64,000 bases of DNA, taken from Rhodospirillales bacterium (GTDB lineage Bacteria > Pseudomonadota > Alphaproteobacteria > Rhodospirillales > Casp-alpha2). Location: NCBI GenBank assembly GCA_013203595.1, contig JABMNT010000132.1, forward strand, positions 1-64,000. Direction: 5' to 3'. Below, one piece after another: positions 1-8,352 of this stretch (its first letter is position 1; each line of letters opens with the position of its first letter). The position numbers were made by a program, and so were the translations under genes. The notes under the pieces are model-generated. The model saw nothing but the letters and a program-made list of their open reading frames with translations. It did no database searches and was not told the origin of the DNA.

Positions 1-302
1 GCCGAATGGACCCCGAACGTCAATCCCTAACGCCTCTAAAAATTAACCTCTAAAAAACGCCGTCGACCCGGCTGACGCCCTGTGCTCCGATTAAATCCGA
101 CGGTAGTCATGAATAATGTGGGCTAGCTTCTCAAATTTCAATGCTTTTTACCCTTGATATGCGATGCCACACGAATTCCCTCGGAGGCTATAATTAAATG
201 GATAAGCGATAAGTGAAAGGTTTGATTTCCAGCTTCCGCCTGGCGCTGTTTCTCCTCATCAACCGTCACCTGCGTTCTGTGACCAGGCACGCCTCTTTCA
301 GC
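1..302. other. left-edge non-coding stretch
   Basis: No convincing gene is seen. The sequence is more AT-rich than the coding regions and ends at the stop codon of the minus-strand gene that follows. It may hold the 3' flank of that gene and of a neighbour outside the window. No terminator hairpin with a T-run was found. Confidence 0.4.
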
Positions 303-1214
303 CTATTGACCAAACCGCTGGCGAAGGGTGGCCAGAATGGCTCGAAATATCTCCGGTTTCTGGCGGCGACCGGTAAAATGATAGATTCGTGAATCCGGAA
401 ACGCCGCAGATTCGCGGTTTTCCATGTCGAAAAAGTTAAATTCTTCACAGGCGACAAAGCGCAACCGGACCGGTCCGCCATCCAGGTCCACCGTCACCCG
501 TTTTTCCGGTGCGAAATCATCGCGGGGAACGGAGCGCTCAATCATCCGTACCAGCGCCGACTGTTCGCGCAGCCATTCATCGTTGGCATGCGCTTCCGAC
601 CACCAGGCGTCGAGAAACCGGTTTCTCAGCTGTCGGTCCGGGCCAAAGAAAAGCACCCCGCTGTTCAAGACAAAACAGGCGTTGTAGGCCCAGGATATTT
701 TCGACATCACGGTCAGGGTGATATCCGCAGTGGTGTCGAAGGCATCATCGATGGGCTGAAACAAAAGCGCATCGGCATCCAGAAAAACCAGCCTGTCGTC
801 GGCCGCCCGGTCCGATGCATCGCGCATGCAGCGGATTTTCTGAATCAGCAGATTCTCGAACCGGATCGCCTTGATTTTCATGGCCCGGGCAAAACGACTG
901 GACGGGAACCGCTTGAAGAGCGCCTTCTTGAGGCGCTTGCGAATACCAACCTGACGGGCGTTCAGGGCCAGCGCCAACTTGCGTTTTTGCGGCTCCGACG
1001 TGCTTTCCCAAATGCCCTGAAAATCCTCGATTTTGGCATGCCAGTTGACCACTTCAAGGGGCTGGAACCGGCGTTCCAGTTCCGCAATCTGATCCGTTTT
1101 CAGGCCAAAGTCATAAATGATCAGCGGCGCGTCCTGGTAATGGGTTCGAACCTGGGCGCAATTCTCCCGCATAAAAATGAAATACTTCGCATCACCCGCC
1201 ATCATGAAGTGCAT
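303..1214 (-). CDS. glycosyltransferase-like protein (nucleotide-sugar transferase fold)
   Basis: A protein of about 303 residues with a DxD-type motif (FLDADALLF, D146/D148), the usual metal/nucleotide-sugar site of GT-A fold transferases, followed by a segment resembling the acceptor half of family 8-like enzymes (LNSGVLFFGP). No signal peptide is apparent, so it is probably cytoplasmic and acts on a surface glycan; substrate unknown. The start is uncertain: ATG at 1214 or the MM pair nine bases further in, neither with a strong ribosome site. It is transcribed divergently from the methyltransferase gene only about 20 bp away, so their promoters must overlap. The glycosyltransferase assignment is by motif only. 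Confidence 0.5.
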   Translation of the reverse strand: MHFMMAGDAKYFIFMRENCAQVRTHYQDAPLIIYDFGLKTDQIAELERRFQPLEVVNWHAKIEDFQGIWESTSEPQKRKLALALNARQVGIRKRLKKALFKRFPSSRFARAMKIKAIRFENLLIQKIRCMRDASDRAADDRLVFLDADALLFQPIDDAFDTTADITLTVMSKISWAYNACFVLNSGVLFFGPDRQLRNRFLDAWWSEAHANDEWLREQSALVRMIERSVPRDDFAPEKRVTVDLDGGPVRLRFVACEEFNFFDMENRESAAFPDSRIYHFTGRRQKPEIFRAILATLRQRFGQ

Positions 1215-1233
1215 ATATAAGAGGCCCTATTAA

Positions 1234-2223
1234 TTGGCATTTCGTCTCGCAGGTTATCTATTGCCAGCGTTGCTACCGGTTCGCAATGGTTTGTTGCCTC
1301 GCCTGCCGGACGTTGCTAAAGCTATGGTTCCTTTGGGGCGCCTTGTTTTGTCAAGCCAAAGGCTTCTTTTCGTTGCCAATTTCAATGGGATTTTCCAGGT
1401 GTCTGTTGTTTCACGTAGTGCCGTTCGGCTCGCCTATCATCTTCTCAAATGGGCAGGGGATGAGCCTTCAAAGGCCTCAGCCAGCCGTTTCCGCAAAATA
1501 CTGGACCATGCGCGACGCCAGCGGCGCCGGGACTTGCTCACCACCATCGTCGGCAACAGCAACGGAACCGTTGTTGAGGGCCCGTTTACAGGGATCACAT
1601 TCTCGACAGCCACATGCCAGCATGACGTCTACATCGGCGCCAAACTCCTTGGCTTCTATGAACGGGAGATTCAGGATCTTTTGCTATCGTGGCAGGGCAA
1701 ATCCTTTGATGCCATTGTCAACGTGGGATCAGCGAGCGGTTTCTTCGCGCTCGGCAGCAGCAAACTGCTGCAGCCCAGACAGATCTGGGCCGTCGATATT
1801 GAAGAAGCTGAACTGAAAATCTGCCAGGAGAATTTTGCCCTCAACAAACTCGACGGGGTGGTGCACTATCGGTCCGCCATGAACGCACAGGAATTGGCCG
1901 ATATCGCCAGCGAACATCCGAAAACTTTGATCATATCCGATTGCGAGGGCTTTGAGGCGGAGATATTCACCAGCGAAACCGCAGCAAGCCTCAAAACCGC
2001 CCACCTGATCATTGAATGTCATGATTTTGTCGACCCGGCAATCACCCGGACGTTGAAGGATCTGTTTTCAGAAAGCCATGACCTGACCATCATCGAGGAG
2101 GGCAGCCGTGACCCCAATGGGTCTGAACACCTGCGATCCCTGTCCAGCAACGACCGCTGGCTGGTAATTTCCGAAGACAGGCCTGAAACCATGCACTGGC
2201 TGATTGCCACACCGAAGACCTGA
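1234..2223 (+). CDS. SAM-dependent methyltransferase, FkbM-like
   Basis: A 329-residue reading frame opening with TTG; an in-frame ATG at 1324 (MVPLG) may be the true start, because the first 30 residues look unlike a domain. Residues about 160-175 (VNVGSASGFFAL) form a SAM-binding motif I, followed by an acidic strand (IWAVDIEEAEL) and a later IISDCEGFE segment, as in Rossmann-fold methyltransferases acting on sugars or small metabolites. It diverges from the glycosyltransferase-like gene. The substrate cannot be read from the sequence; polysaccharide modification is a guess from the neighbour. Confidence 0.6.
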   Translation: MAFRLAGYLLPALLPVRNGLLPRLPDVAKAMVPLGRLVLSSQRLLFVANFNGIFQVSVVSRSAVRLAYHLLKWAGDEPSKASASRFRKILDHARRQRRRDLLTTIVGNSNGTVVEGPFTGITFSTATCQHDVYIGAKLLGFYEREIQDLLLSWQGKSFDAIVNVGSASGFFALGSSKLLQPRQIWAVDIEEAELKICQENFALNKLDGVVHYRSAMNAQELADIASEHPKTLIISDCEGFEAEIFTSETAASLKTAHLIIECHDFVDPAITRTLKDLFSESHDLTIIEEGSRDPNGSEHLRSLSSNDRWLVISEDRPETMHWLIATPKT

Positions 2224-2244
2224 CAGCAGATACCCGACGATCAA

Positions 2245-3258
2245 TTAATTCACCATGACCGCGGCGTTTCGCTGATCGGATTCTCTGGCCCGTTCAATAA
2301 GCAATTGCGACCGCCGCGCCCGGGCTATCAATTGTGCCTGGACATCGACGTCATGAAGGCCGCGGACAAACACCGCAACCATTTCCACGAACTGATTAGG
2401 GTTGTCGAAAGCGATTGTCTGCGATCGTCCCTGCCGGTCGGTCAGCCGGACAGAGGGCTCACGGGACTGGGGTTTGGAGAAAAACGGCTCCGCCACCAGC
2501 GAAGCTGCCGATCCGGTAACCGTTAGGTGGTTTTCATAGGCGTATCCGTAGCCCCAGACCAGATGGGCCGTCGCCCCCCCGGCAAAGGCCATCAGCGCCC
2601 GGCCACCGGTGTCGACCTGATAACCGGAGTCTGTGACCAACTGACATTCAAGACTTTCCAGTTCTTCGTCAATCAGGTCATCAACAAGGCTGAGCAGATA
2701 AAAGCCCACATCCAGCAAGGCACCACCGCCCTGGTCCGGGTTATAGCGAAAATTGTCCGGCGCCAAATGGGGAAACCGGAAGCCGGCCTCGATATGGCGC
2801 AGATCTCCCAGCACATGGCTGTCCAATTGCTCACGGACGGCGGCAAAATGCGGATGATAGCAGGGCCCGCAAACCACCGCCAACGACAACCCCCGAGCCG
2901 TTGCCACGCCAAGCAATAGCTCCGCATCCGCCATCCGGGTCGCCAGCGGCTTTTCGCACCACAGATGCTTGCCCTGCGCCAAAACCTGCTGACCCTGGCT
3001 ACAATGCAGTCCCGTTGGGCTCGCCAGGTAGACCACGTCAACGGCCGGGCTGGCCAGCATTGGCTCAGGCGATGACCAGGCCAGACACTGATGGGCGGCG
3101 GCCTGCGTGGCCAGGGTTTGCCCATTGCGGCTGCACAGCCCGATCAACTGAACATCCGGACTGGCGGACAGGGCAGGCAGCACCGAACGTACGGCATGGG
3201 CGCCAATTCCCCACACAGCCACACCAACCGGCCGGTCGTTGTTTGACGGGTTACGCAT
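2245..3258 (-). CDS. Gfo/Idh/MocA-family oxidoreductase
   Basis: A 337-residue NAD(P)-dependent sugar or cyclitol dehydrogenase-like protein. The N-terminal Rossmann fold begins with VAVWGIGAHA, the family EKPLA motif is at about residues 95-100, and a C-terminal alpha/beta domain carries the substrate pocket (GGALLDVGFYLLS). Length is normal for the family. It is convergent with the upstream methyltransferase gene and divergent from the DMT exporter gene. The oxidised substrate is unknown. Confidence 0.85.
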   Translation of the reverse strand: MRNPSNNDRPVGVAVWGIGAHAVRSVLPALSASPDVQLIGLCSRNGQTLATQAAAHQCLAWSSPEPMLASPAVDVVYLASPTGLHCSQGQQVLAQGKHLWCEKPLATRMADAELLLGVATARGLSLAVVCGPCYHPHFAAVREQLDSHVLGDLRHIEAGFRFPHLAPDNFRYNPDQGGGALLDVGFYLLSLVDDLIDEELESLECQLVTDSGYQVDTGGRALMAFAGGATAHLVWGYGYAYENHLTVTGSAASLVAEPFFSKPQSREPSVRLTDRQGRSQTIAFDNPNQFVEMVAVFVRGLHDVDVQAQLIARARRSQLLIERARESDQRNAAVMVN

Positions 3259-3377
3259 CAGCTCTTATTTCCAGCCTCGGGTGCACGGTTTCACTGGTAC
3301 CAGACCTCCAAGCATGTTCATTACACAGACGAACCGATAAATCTATGGAAAGCGGATGGGTATTCCGCAGGCACATC

Positions 3378-4307
3378 ATGTCCGACCACAAGCCAATTGC
3401 CGACTTATTGCCCGATGCCGGGCAGCGCCGCCATCTGACCGGTATCGGGCTGATGGTGCTGGCCATGTTCATCATTCCTTTTGTCGATACCATCGCCAAG
3501 GAACTGAGTTCACGCTACGCCACCACGCAGATTGCCTGGGCCCGGTATTTTTTCCATTTTGTCCTGATGCTGCCGCTGGTGCTTTATAAACACGGTCCCC
3601 GGGCCCTGTTTCCGCTTCATCCGGGCGCCCAGATCCTGCGCGGCGGGTTGCTGATGGTCTCGACCTTTATGTATTTTTCCGCTGTCGCATTGATTCCTCT
3701 GGCCGACGCCCTGGCCTTGGTTTTTATTTATCCGGTCGTGATGACCGCGCTTTCCGCCCTTGTCCTCAAGGAAATCGTCGGGGCACGGCGCTGGTCAGCG
3801 GTTTTTGTCGGCCTGGTCGGCGCCTGCATCATTATCCGCCCGGGGCTGCTGGCTGTCGGCCCCGGCACCTTACTGGCGCTGGGCGCAGGGATCACCTACG
3901 CCTGTTATCTGGTCGCTACCCGCCGACTGGCCAATCACACCCCGCCGCTGGTGACCCTGACCTTTACGGCCCTGATGGGGGCGGTGGTGTTTTCCATGCT
4001 GGTGCCGGCTTTCTGGCAGACCCCGAGCCCCGTCGATATGCTGTTGATGGGTCTGATGGGGGCGCTGGCCGCCTGTGCCCATTATCTGATCATCCGGGCG
4101 TTCGATTATGCCGAAGCCTCCGTGCTGGCGCCTTATGGTTACGCGGAGGTGATCATGACGATCGCGCTCGGTTACCTGATCTTCGGTGATTTCCCGGATG
4201 CGTTCACCTGGCTGGGGATCGCCATCATCATCGCCAGCGGCATCTATATATCCTTTCGCGAACGCAAGAGACGGGTGCAGGTACCCAAAAAAAAGGGCCG
4301 GGTATAA
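3378..4307 (+). CDS. EamA/DMT-superfamily transporter
   Basis: An inner-membrane protein of about 309 residues with ten predicted hydrophobic helices in two EamA repeats, typical of drug/metabolite exporters. The frame is open far upstream, but the residues before 3345 are arginine/proline-rich and look like shadow coding; ATG at 3378 (MSDHKP) or 3345 is the likely start. The C-terminus is very basic (RKRRVQVPKKKGRV). Substrate unknown. The gene ends inside a strong 9-bp hairpin. Confidence 0.8.
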   Translation: MSDHKPIADLLPDAGQRRHLTGIGLMVLAMFIIPFVDTIAKELSSRYATTQIAWARYFFHFVLMLPLVLYKHGPRALFPLHPGAQILRGGLLMVSTFMYFSAVALIPLADALALVFIYPVVMTALSALVLKEIVGARRWSAVFVGLVGACIIIRPGLLAVGPGTLLALGAGITYACYLVATRRLANHTPPLVTLTFTALMGAVVFSMLVPAFWQTPSPVDMLLMGLMGALAACAHYLIIRAFDYAEASVLAPYGYAEVIMTIALGYLIFGDFPDAFTWLGIAIIIASGIYISFRERKRRVQVPKKKGRV

Positions 4308-4317
4308 AACCCGGCCC
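4295..4317. terminator. terminator-like hairpin at end of DMT gene
   Basis: A perfect 9-bp stem (GGGCCGGGT / ACCCGGCCC) with a 5-base loop overlaps the stop codon of the DMT gene. An A-run lies immediately to its left, so the best T-tailed terminator is on the minus strand; to the right on the plus strand there is no clean T-run. It separates the DMT gene from the nirK control region. Confidence 0.5.
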
Positions 4318-4663
4318 AAGTTAGTGCTCTTGAGGGAAGGGATGGATTTCAATCTTGAAATCCTTCCAACCCCTGCATTGTGCCGGATCTGCGGTGCTGC
4401 CGCTGTGACCGGCATCACATAGCGACAAAAATAATTCACCTCGAATTTTATATAATAATATCAAGGTGCTATCAGGAAAAACCGTCCCCACGCCCGATCA
4501 ATTCGACGGGCCTGACGGAAGTTGCGGAAAATCAGGCGGCAATTGACCCAGATCAAGGCGCCATCCCCTGTATGGCAATAACTTACCGTCAGCAGTTCCG
4601 AGTACGGCTGTACGAACACGAGGGATGTACCCATCGATAACTTTTCGCACAATGGAGCAGAAA
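4318..4663 (+). promoter_or_regulatory. nirK upstream control region
   Basis: A gene-free stretch in front of nirK. It contains the FNR-type box listed separately and an AT-rich patch with a TATAAT hexamer at 4451-4456 that lacks a clear -35 partner. A GGAG ribosome site lies at 4654-4657, six bases before the nirK ATG. Confidence 0.5.
4543..4556 (+). promoter_or_regulatory. FNR/Dnr/NnrR-type operator upstream of nirK
   Basis: TTGACCCAGATCAA is an imperfect dyad of the form TTGAC-N4-ATCAA, a good match to the CRP/FNR-family half-sites (TTGAT-N4-ATCAA). It lies about 107 bp before the nirK start. Regulators of this family (FNR, FixK, Dnr, NnrR) commonly control nirK by oxygen or NO; which one acts here is not visible in the window. 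Confidence 0.65.
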
Positions 4664-5830
4664 ATGAACAAGACAGTTAAAAATCTAGAGAACGCATCGA
4701 GGAGGAATTTTCTTTCCGCTACAGCCGCTGTCGGCGCCGGATTTGTCGTTACCGAGGTCGCATCCTCGGCAGCCAAGGCCGCAACCCCTCAAACAGCAGC
4801 GCCCGTTTCCGCAAAAACGGAAAAAGAGATCGCAGCACTGCCACGTATCAAGCAGGAGTTGGTGGCTCCGCCATTTATGCCCAAGCATGACCAGGTCGCC
4901 AAGGGTGGCCCGAAAGTCGTTGAAATACGCTTGGTTATCAAAGAGAAGATAATGGTTCTCGATGACGAAGGCGCTGAGATCTGGGCCTTGACCTTCAACG
5001 GTTCCGTACCCGGACCGATGATTGTCGTGCACCAGGATGACTATGTGGAACTGACCCTGGTCAACCCGGACACCAACGCCATGGAGCATAACATCGACTT
5101 CCATGCCTCAACCGGAGCGCTGGGTGGTGGCGGGCTTACCCATGTATCGCCGGGCGAAGAATGTGTATTGCGTTTCAAGGCAACCAAAGCCGGGGTTTTT
5201 GTCTATCACTGTGCCCCTGGCGGGGTCATGATTCCCTATCATGTGGTCCATGGCATGAACGGTGCCATCATGGTATTGCCACGCGATGGCCTCAAGGACA
5301 AAGCCGGACAGCCGATTACCTATGACCGGGCCTATTACATCGGCGAGCAGGATTACTATCTGGCCAAGGATGAAGACGGCGAATACATCAAATACGAGAC
5401 CGCTGGCGAAGACTATGCGGATTCACTGCAAGTCATGGCCACACTGACCCCGAGCCATATTGTTTTCAATGGTGCCGTCGGGGCGCTGACCGGCGACAAT
5501 GCCTTGCTCGCCAACGTTGGCGAGACGGTGTTGATGATCCATTCACAAGCCAACCGCGATACCCGTCCCCACCTGATCGGTGGACACGGCGACTATGTCT
5601 GGTCGACGGGTTCCTTTACCGACGATCCGCAAACCGGGCTGGAAACCTGGTTCATCGCCGGTGGCGCAGCCGGTGCAGCGACCTATACCTTCAAGCAGCC
5701 CGGGCTCTATGCCTACGTGAACCATAACCTGATCGAAGCCGTGCTCAAGGGCGCTGCGGCCCACTTTAAGGTTGAAGGCAAATGGGACAACGACCTGATG
5801 ATGCAGGTCAAAAAACCCACAGCCATTTAG
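4664..5830 (+). CDS. nirK: copper-containing nitrite reductase
   Basis: A periplasmic enzyme reducing nitrite to nitric oxide. The 388-residue protein starts at ATG 4664 (GGAG six bases upstream) and opens with a twin-arginine signal ([10 protein letters not shown], residues 12-21). Two cupredoxin domains follow. The copper and catalytic residues are visible: H142, D145 and H147 in EHNIDFH; H182/C183, H193 and M198 in the YHCAPGG...[10 protein letters not shown] segment (type 1 copper plus one type 2 ligand); H265 in [10 protein letters not shown]; and the [10 protein letters not shown] segment that supplies the last type 2 histidine. Length is normal. It leads the cluster, under an FNR-type box, and is followed by a cytochrome c and nirV. 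Confidence 0.95.
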   Translation: MNKTVKNLENASRRNFLSATAAVGAGFVVTEVASSAAKAATPQTAAPVSAKTEKEIAALPRIKQELVAPPFMPKHDQVAKGGPKVVEIRLVIKEKIMVLDDEGAEIWALTFNGSVPGPMIVVHQDDYVELTLVNPDTNAMEHNIDFHASTGALGGGGLTHVSPGEECVLRFKATKAGVFVYHCAPGGVMIPYHVVHGMNGAIMVLPRDGLKDKAGQPITYDRAYYIGEQDYYLAKDEDGEYIKYETAGEDYADSLQVMATLTPSHIVFNGAVGALTGDNALLANVGETVLMIHSQANRDTRPHLIGGHGDYVWSTGSFTDDPQTGLETWFIAGGAAGAATYTFKQPGLYAYVNHNLIEAVLKGAAAHFKVEGKWDNDLMMQVKKPTAI

Positions 5831-5844
5831 TCCTTTTCAACTGC

Positions 5845-5887
5845 ATGCCCTGCCGGGAATCCCGTAACCAACGATCCGGCAGGGCAT
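5845..5887 (+). repeat. 12-bp perfect inverted repeat between nirK and cytochrome c gene
   Basis: ATGCCCTGCCGG at 5845-5856 pairs perfectly with CCGGCAGGGCAT at 5876-5887 across a 19-base loop. There is no strong T-run after it, so it is either a weak attenuator or an mRNA-stabilising/processing hairpin that lets nirK transcript accumulate above the downstream genes. Confidence 0.55.
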
Positions 5888-5905
5888 TAAAATCAGGAGA
5901 GTACC

Positions 5906-6619
5906 GTGAAACTTAAATATTTGATATCGACCTGTATCGGCAGCGTCATGTTTGTGTCCGCAGCCGGGGCGATCGCTGCCGGTGATGCGGCCAGCGGTGA
6001 GAAACTGGCCAAAAAATGCGCGGCTTGCCACACCATGGACGAAGGCGGAAAAAACCGTTTGGGCCCCAATCTCTTCAATATTCTGGACAAGCCGGCTGGG
6101 GCCGTTGAGGGTTACAAGTATTCCTCGGCCATGAAGGAATCCGGAATCACCTGGGATGCGGCAACCTTTCAGGACTTCATCGCGAAGCCCAAAAAAGTTG
6201 TAAAAGGAACGAAGATGAGTTTCTCCGGCCTGAAAACGGCGGCGCAGCGGGCTGATCTGCTGGCTTATTTTCAGACTTTACGCAGCTCAACCGCTGAAAT
6301 CGAGAGCCATGGCAACGCTGAAGACGGCAAGGTCGTTGCCCAAAAGCATTGCATTGTCTGCCATAGTTTCGAGAAAGGCGGCAAGACTGTGTATGGACCG
6401 AACCTGTTTGACATGGCCGGAAAGCCGGCTGCAGCCATCGCCGGTTATGACTATTCGGACGCGCTGAAAACGTCCGGACTGACCTGGACGGATAAGAACC
6501 TGATCGGGTTTTTAGCTGATCCCGAACAGTTCCTGAAGGGCACAAAGGCGCGCTTTCCCGGCTTGAAATCGGCCCAGGACAAGGCCGACATTCTGGCCTA
6601 TATGAAGACCCTGAAATAA
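5906..6619 (+). CDS. di-heme cytochrome c with two c2-like domains
   Basis: A secreted 237-residue protein starting with GTG at 5906 after an AGGAGA site. A Sec signal covers about residues 1-25. Domain 1 has heme site CAACH (C38-H42) and a canonical axial methionine in KGTKMSF (M104). Domain 2 has CIVCH (C149-H153), but the corresponding segment reads KGTKARF, so the axial methionine is replaced by alanine (A215). It probably carries electrons to NirK and/or the CuA subunit downstream. The two halves are clearly homologous, an internal duplication. Confidence 0.9.
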   Translation: MKLKYLISTCIGSVMFVSAAGAIAAGDAASGEKLAKKCAACHTMDEGGKNRLGPNLFNILDKPAGAVEGYKYSSAMKESGITWDAATFQDFIAKPKKVVKGTKMSFSGLKTAAQRADLLAYFQTLRSSTAEIESHGNAEDGKVVAQKHCIVCHSFEKGGKTVYGPNLFDMAGKPAAAIAGYDYSDALKTSGLTWTDKNLIGFLADPEQFLKGTKARFPGLKSAQDKADILAYMKTLK

Positions 6620-6639
6620 GCGGGGGCAGGGAGCTCGCG

Positions 6640-7473
6640 ATGCGGCTTCAGCGCGTCCTGATCAGCATTTCATTGCTCGGATTAATCGCCGTCGGTCTGG
6701 TTTACACTCTAAAAACCAGAACCGACGGTTCGCCGGTTCCGCCGCTGGCCGGTTTGCACATGATCCCGGTTGCTTCCGGTCACTATGATCTGACCATTCT
6801 GGTCCCCGATTCCTTTGGCCGGACATACCATTCAAAGCCGGTGACAATCGCGCAGCCCTTTCATATCAGCCAGCACGAAATCACCATCGATCAATGGAAT
6901 AGCTGTTATGCCGGAGGCGGCTGCCCCGAAGAGGCAAAACAACGCCCCTATCAGACCGGCAACCATCCGGTCACCCGCATTTCCTGGTACGACGCAATGC
7001 TGTTTACCCAATGGCTGTCGGCAAAAACCGGCGACAGCTATCGGCTGCCGACCGAGGAGGAATGGGCCTTTGCGGCGATGGCCGGCAAGGATTTCACCCG
7101 GCAAACGATTGATGGCCTGATTGAACAACGCCAGATGATCCAGACCGCATCAATGAGCCGGTTCCGCCAAACCCTGCCTGTCGGCAGTAATGGCCAGAAC
7201 GACTGGGCAATTGCCGATATGACGGGATCTGTCTGGGAATGGACTCTGACCTGCTGGTTCTCGTCCGATGAGGAAAACCAGCGACCGTGGTCGATTGCCC
7301 AGCTGAGCGACCCGGATCTGTGTCCGAACCGGATCGTCCAGGGCGACGAACGGGCCCATGTGCCGTTTTTTATCGATAAAGTCTATACCGGTGGATGTGG
7401 CACCGGCAGTCCCGTTGATCATATCGGTTTCCGTGTGGTCCGGGGCGAGGACACATTGTCCACGCCCGGCTGA
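6640..7473 (+). CDS. nirV: NirV-like formylglycine-generating-enzyme-family protein
   Basis: A 277-residue protein with an N-terminal membrane anchor or signal (residues about 6-25) and an FGE/SUMF1-type sulfatase-modifying fold: ISQHEITIDQWN, HPVTRISWYDA, YRLPTEEEWAFAA, GSVWEWT and the terminal GFRVV signature. A member of this family called NirV accompanies nirK in several denitrifiers, so the position after nirK and a cytochrome c supports the name. Its function is not settled; a role in nitrite reductase maturation is only presumed. The cysteine pattern of true FGE catalysis is not obvious. Confidence 0.8.
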   Translation: MRLQRVLISISLLGLIAVGLVYTLKTRTDGSPVPPLAGLHMIPVASGHYDLTILVPDSFGRTYHSKPVTIAQPFHISQHEITIDQWNSCYAGGGCPEEAKQRPYQTGNHPVTRISWYDAMLFTQWLSAKTGDSYRLPTEEEWAFAAMAGKDFTRQTIDGLIEQRQMIQTASMSRFRQTLPVGSNGQNDWAIADMTGSVWEWTLTCWFSSDEENQRPWSIAQLSDPDLCPNRIVQGDERAHVPFFIDKVYTGGCGTGSPVDHIGFRVVRGEDTLSTPG

Positions 7474-7507
7474 CTCAAGACGCCCTGAAATTCCACTTAC
7501 AAAGTAA

Positions 7508-7521
7508 ATGATCTAAATCAA
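7508..7521 (+). promoter_or_regulatory. FNR/Dnr-type operator upstream of the heme-copper reductase genes
   Basis: ATGATCTAAATCAA matches TTGAT-N4-ATCAA at all positions but the first. As at nirK, the right half-site is followed by AAGGCG. A TATGAT hexamer at 7539-7544 could be the -10 element, although its spacing from the box is about five bases shorter than the classic class II arrangement. It suggests that the reductase genes have their own promoter, co-regulated with nirK. Confidence 0.6.
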
Positions 7522-7593
7522 GGCGGTTGCTCGTGGATTATGATTTTCTCCACAATCAGCCCATTTTCTTTCGGGTTTAGAGGAGGAGATCAG

Positions 7594-7788
7594 ATGTCAG
7601 ATACACCACTGGATCAACCGCATACGCAGCCAAAACAGGCAACGGATGATGAGTTGGATCCAATACCGTTTATGCAGCAACTTTTAGACAATCCGTTTTT
7701 GCTTTTATTCCTGGGAGTTACCTTTCCCACGGTTTTTTACATTATCTGGGGGATCATCGAAATTACGTCGATCCCCTTAGCTAACTGA
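7594..7788 (+). CDS. small single-helix membrane protein, probable accessory subunit
   Basis: A 64-residue protein starting at ATG 7594 after a strong AGGAGGAG site. The N-terminal half is polar and acidic (about residues 1-28); one hydrophobic helix follows (LLLFLGVTFPTVFYIIWGII). It sits 10 bp before the subunit II gene. B-family (ba3-type) oxidases have a one-helix subunit IIa encoded in this place, so an equivalent role in the heme-copper complex is likely but unproven. No homologue is recognised by sequence. Confidence 0.7.
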   Translation: MSDTPLDQPHTQPKQATDDELDPIPFMQQLLDNPFLLLFLGVTFPTVFYIIWGIIEITSIPLAN

Positions 7789-7798
7789 AGGGGGTCGC

Positions 7799-8341
7799 AT
7801 GTCTATTTTCCCACCCGAAAAACGGATCTGGTGGAAGGAGCCCATTGAGCGCTCCGAGATCCTCTGGATCGTTATCGCCTTGGTCTGGTCACTGATCATG
7901 TTTGTCATGATGCCCTACTGGCATATTGCCGGAGAGCAGAATTTATCCAATGAAGCCTACCGGATCAGACCGGAAGTCTTTGCCGAACGCACCGAAGCGA
8001 TGGCAGAAAAGTATACTGTTCGCGAAGAAGGAGACACCGGAATCCCGGTTGTTCACCCACCCGCCGGCAGCGATATTTACATGCTGGCGCGGCTTTGGGA
8101 ATGGTGGCCGGTACTGGAACTCGAGAAGGACCAGACCTACCGGCTGCATTTGTCTTCCATGGACTATCAGCATGGGTTTTCGCTGTTACCGGAAAACATC
8201 AACCTGCAAATCCATCCGGATTACGAGATGGTGGTCACCATCAAACCAAACCGGTCGGGTGAGTATTCTGTGGTCTGCAACGAGTTTTGCGGCATTGGTC
8301 ATCACACCATGGTCGGCAGAATTCATGTCGTGGACAAATAG
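7799..8341 (+). CDS. heme-copper oxidoreductase subunit II with CuA site
   Basis: A 180-residue protein with a single N-terminal transmembrane helix (residues about 21-40) and a periplasmic cupredoxin domain. The CuA ligands are complete: H125 (YQHGF) and CNEFCGIGHHTM giving C160, E162, C164, H168 and M171. Short length and one helix are typical of B-family (ba3-like) subunit II. The CuA centre would accept electrons from a cytochrome c, plausibly the di-heme protein upstream. If subunit I is an NO reductase, this is the counterpart of NorY in the NorSY type described in ammonia oxidisers (from memory). Confidence 0.9.
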   Translation: MSIFPPEKRIWWKEPIERSEILWIVIALVWSLIMFVMMPYWHIAGEQNLSNEAYRIRPEVFAERTEAMAEKYTVREEGDTGIPVVHPPAGSDIYMLARLWEWWPVLELEKDQTYRLHLSSMDYQHGFSLLPENINLQIHPDYEMVVTIKPNRSGEYSVVCNEFCGIGHHTMVGRIHVVDK

Positions 8342-8352
8342 GGGACGAGATC

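Noticed and set aside
2901-3377. N-terminal extension of the DMT transporter
   Set aside because: The extra residues are Pro/Arg-rich, antisense to the Gfo/Idh gene, and precede a normal DMT start.
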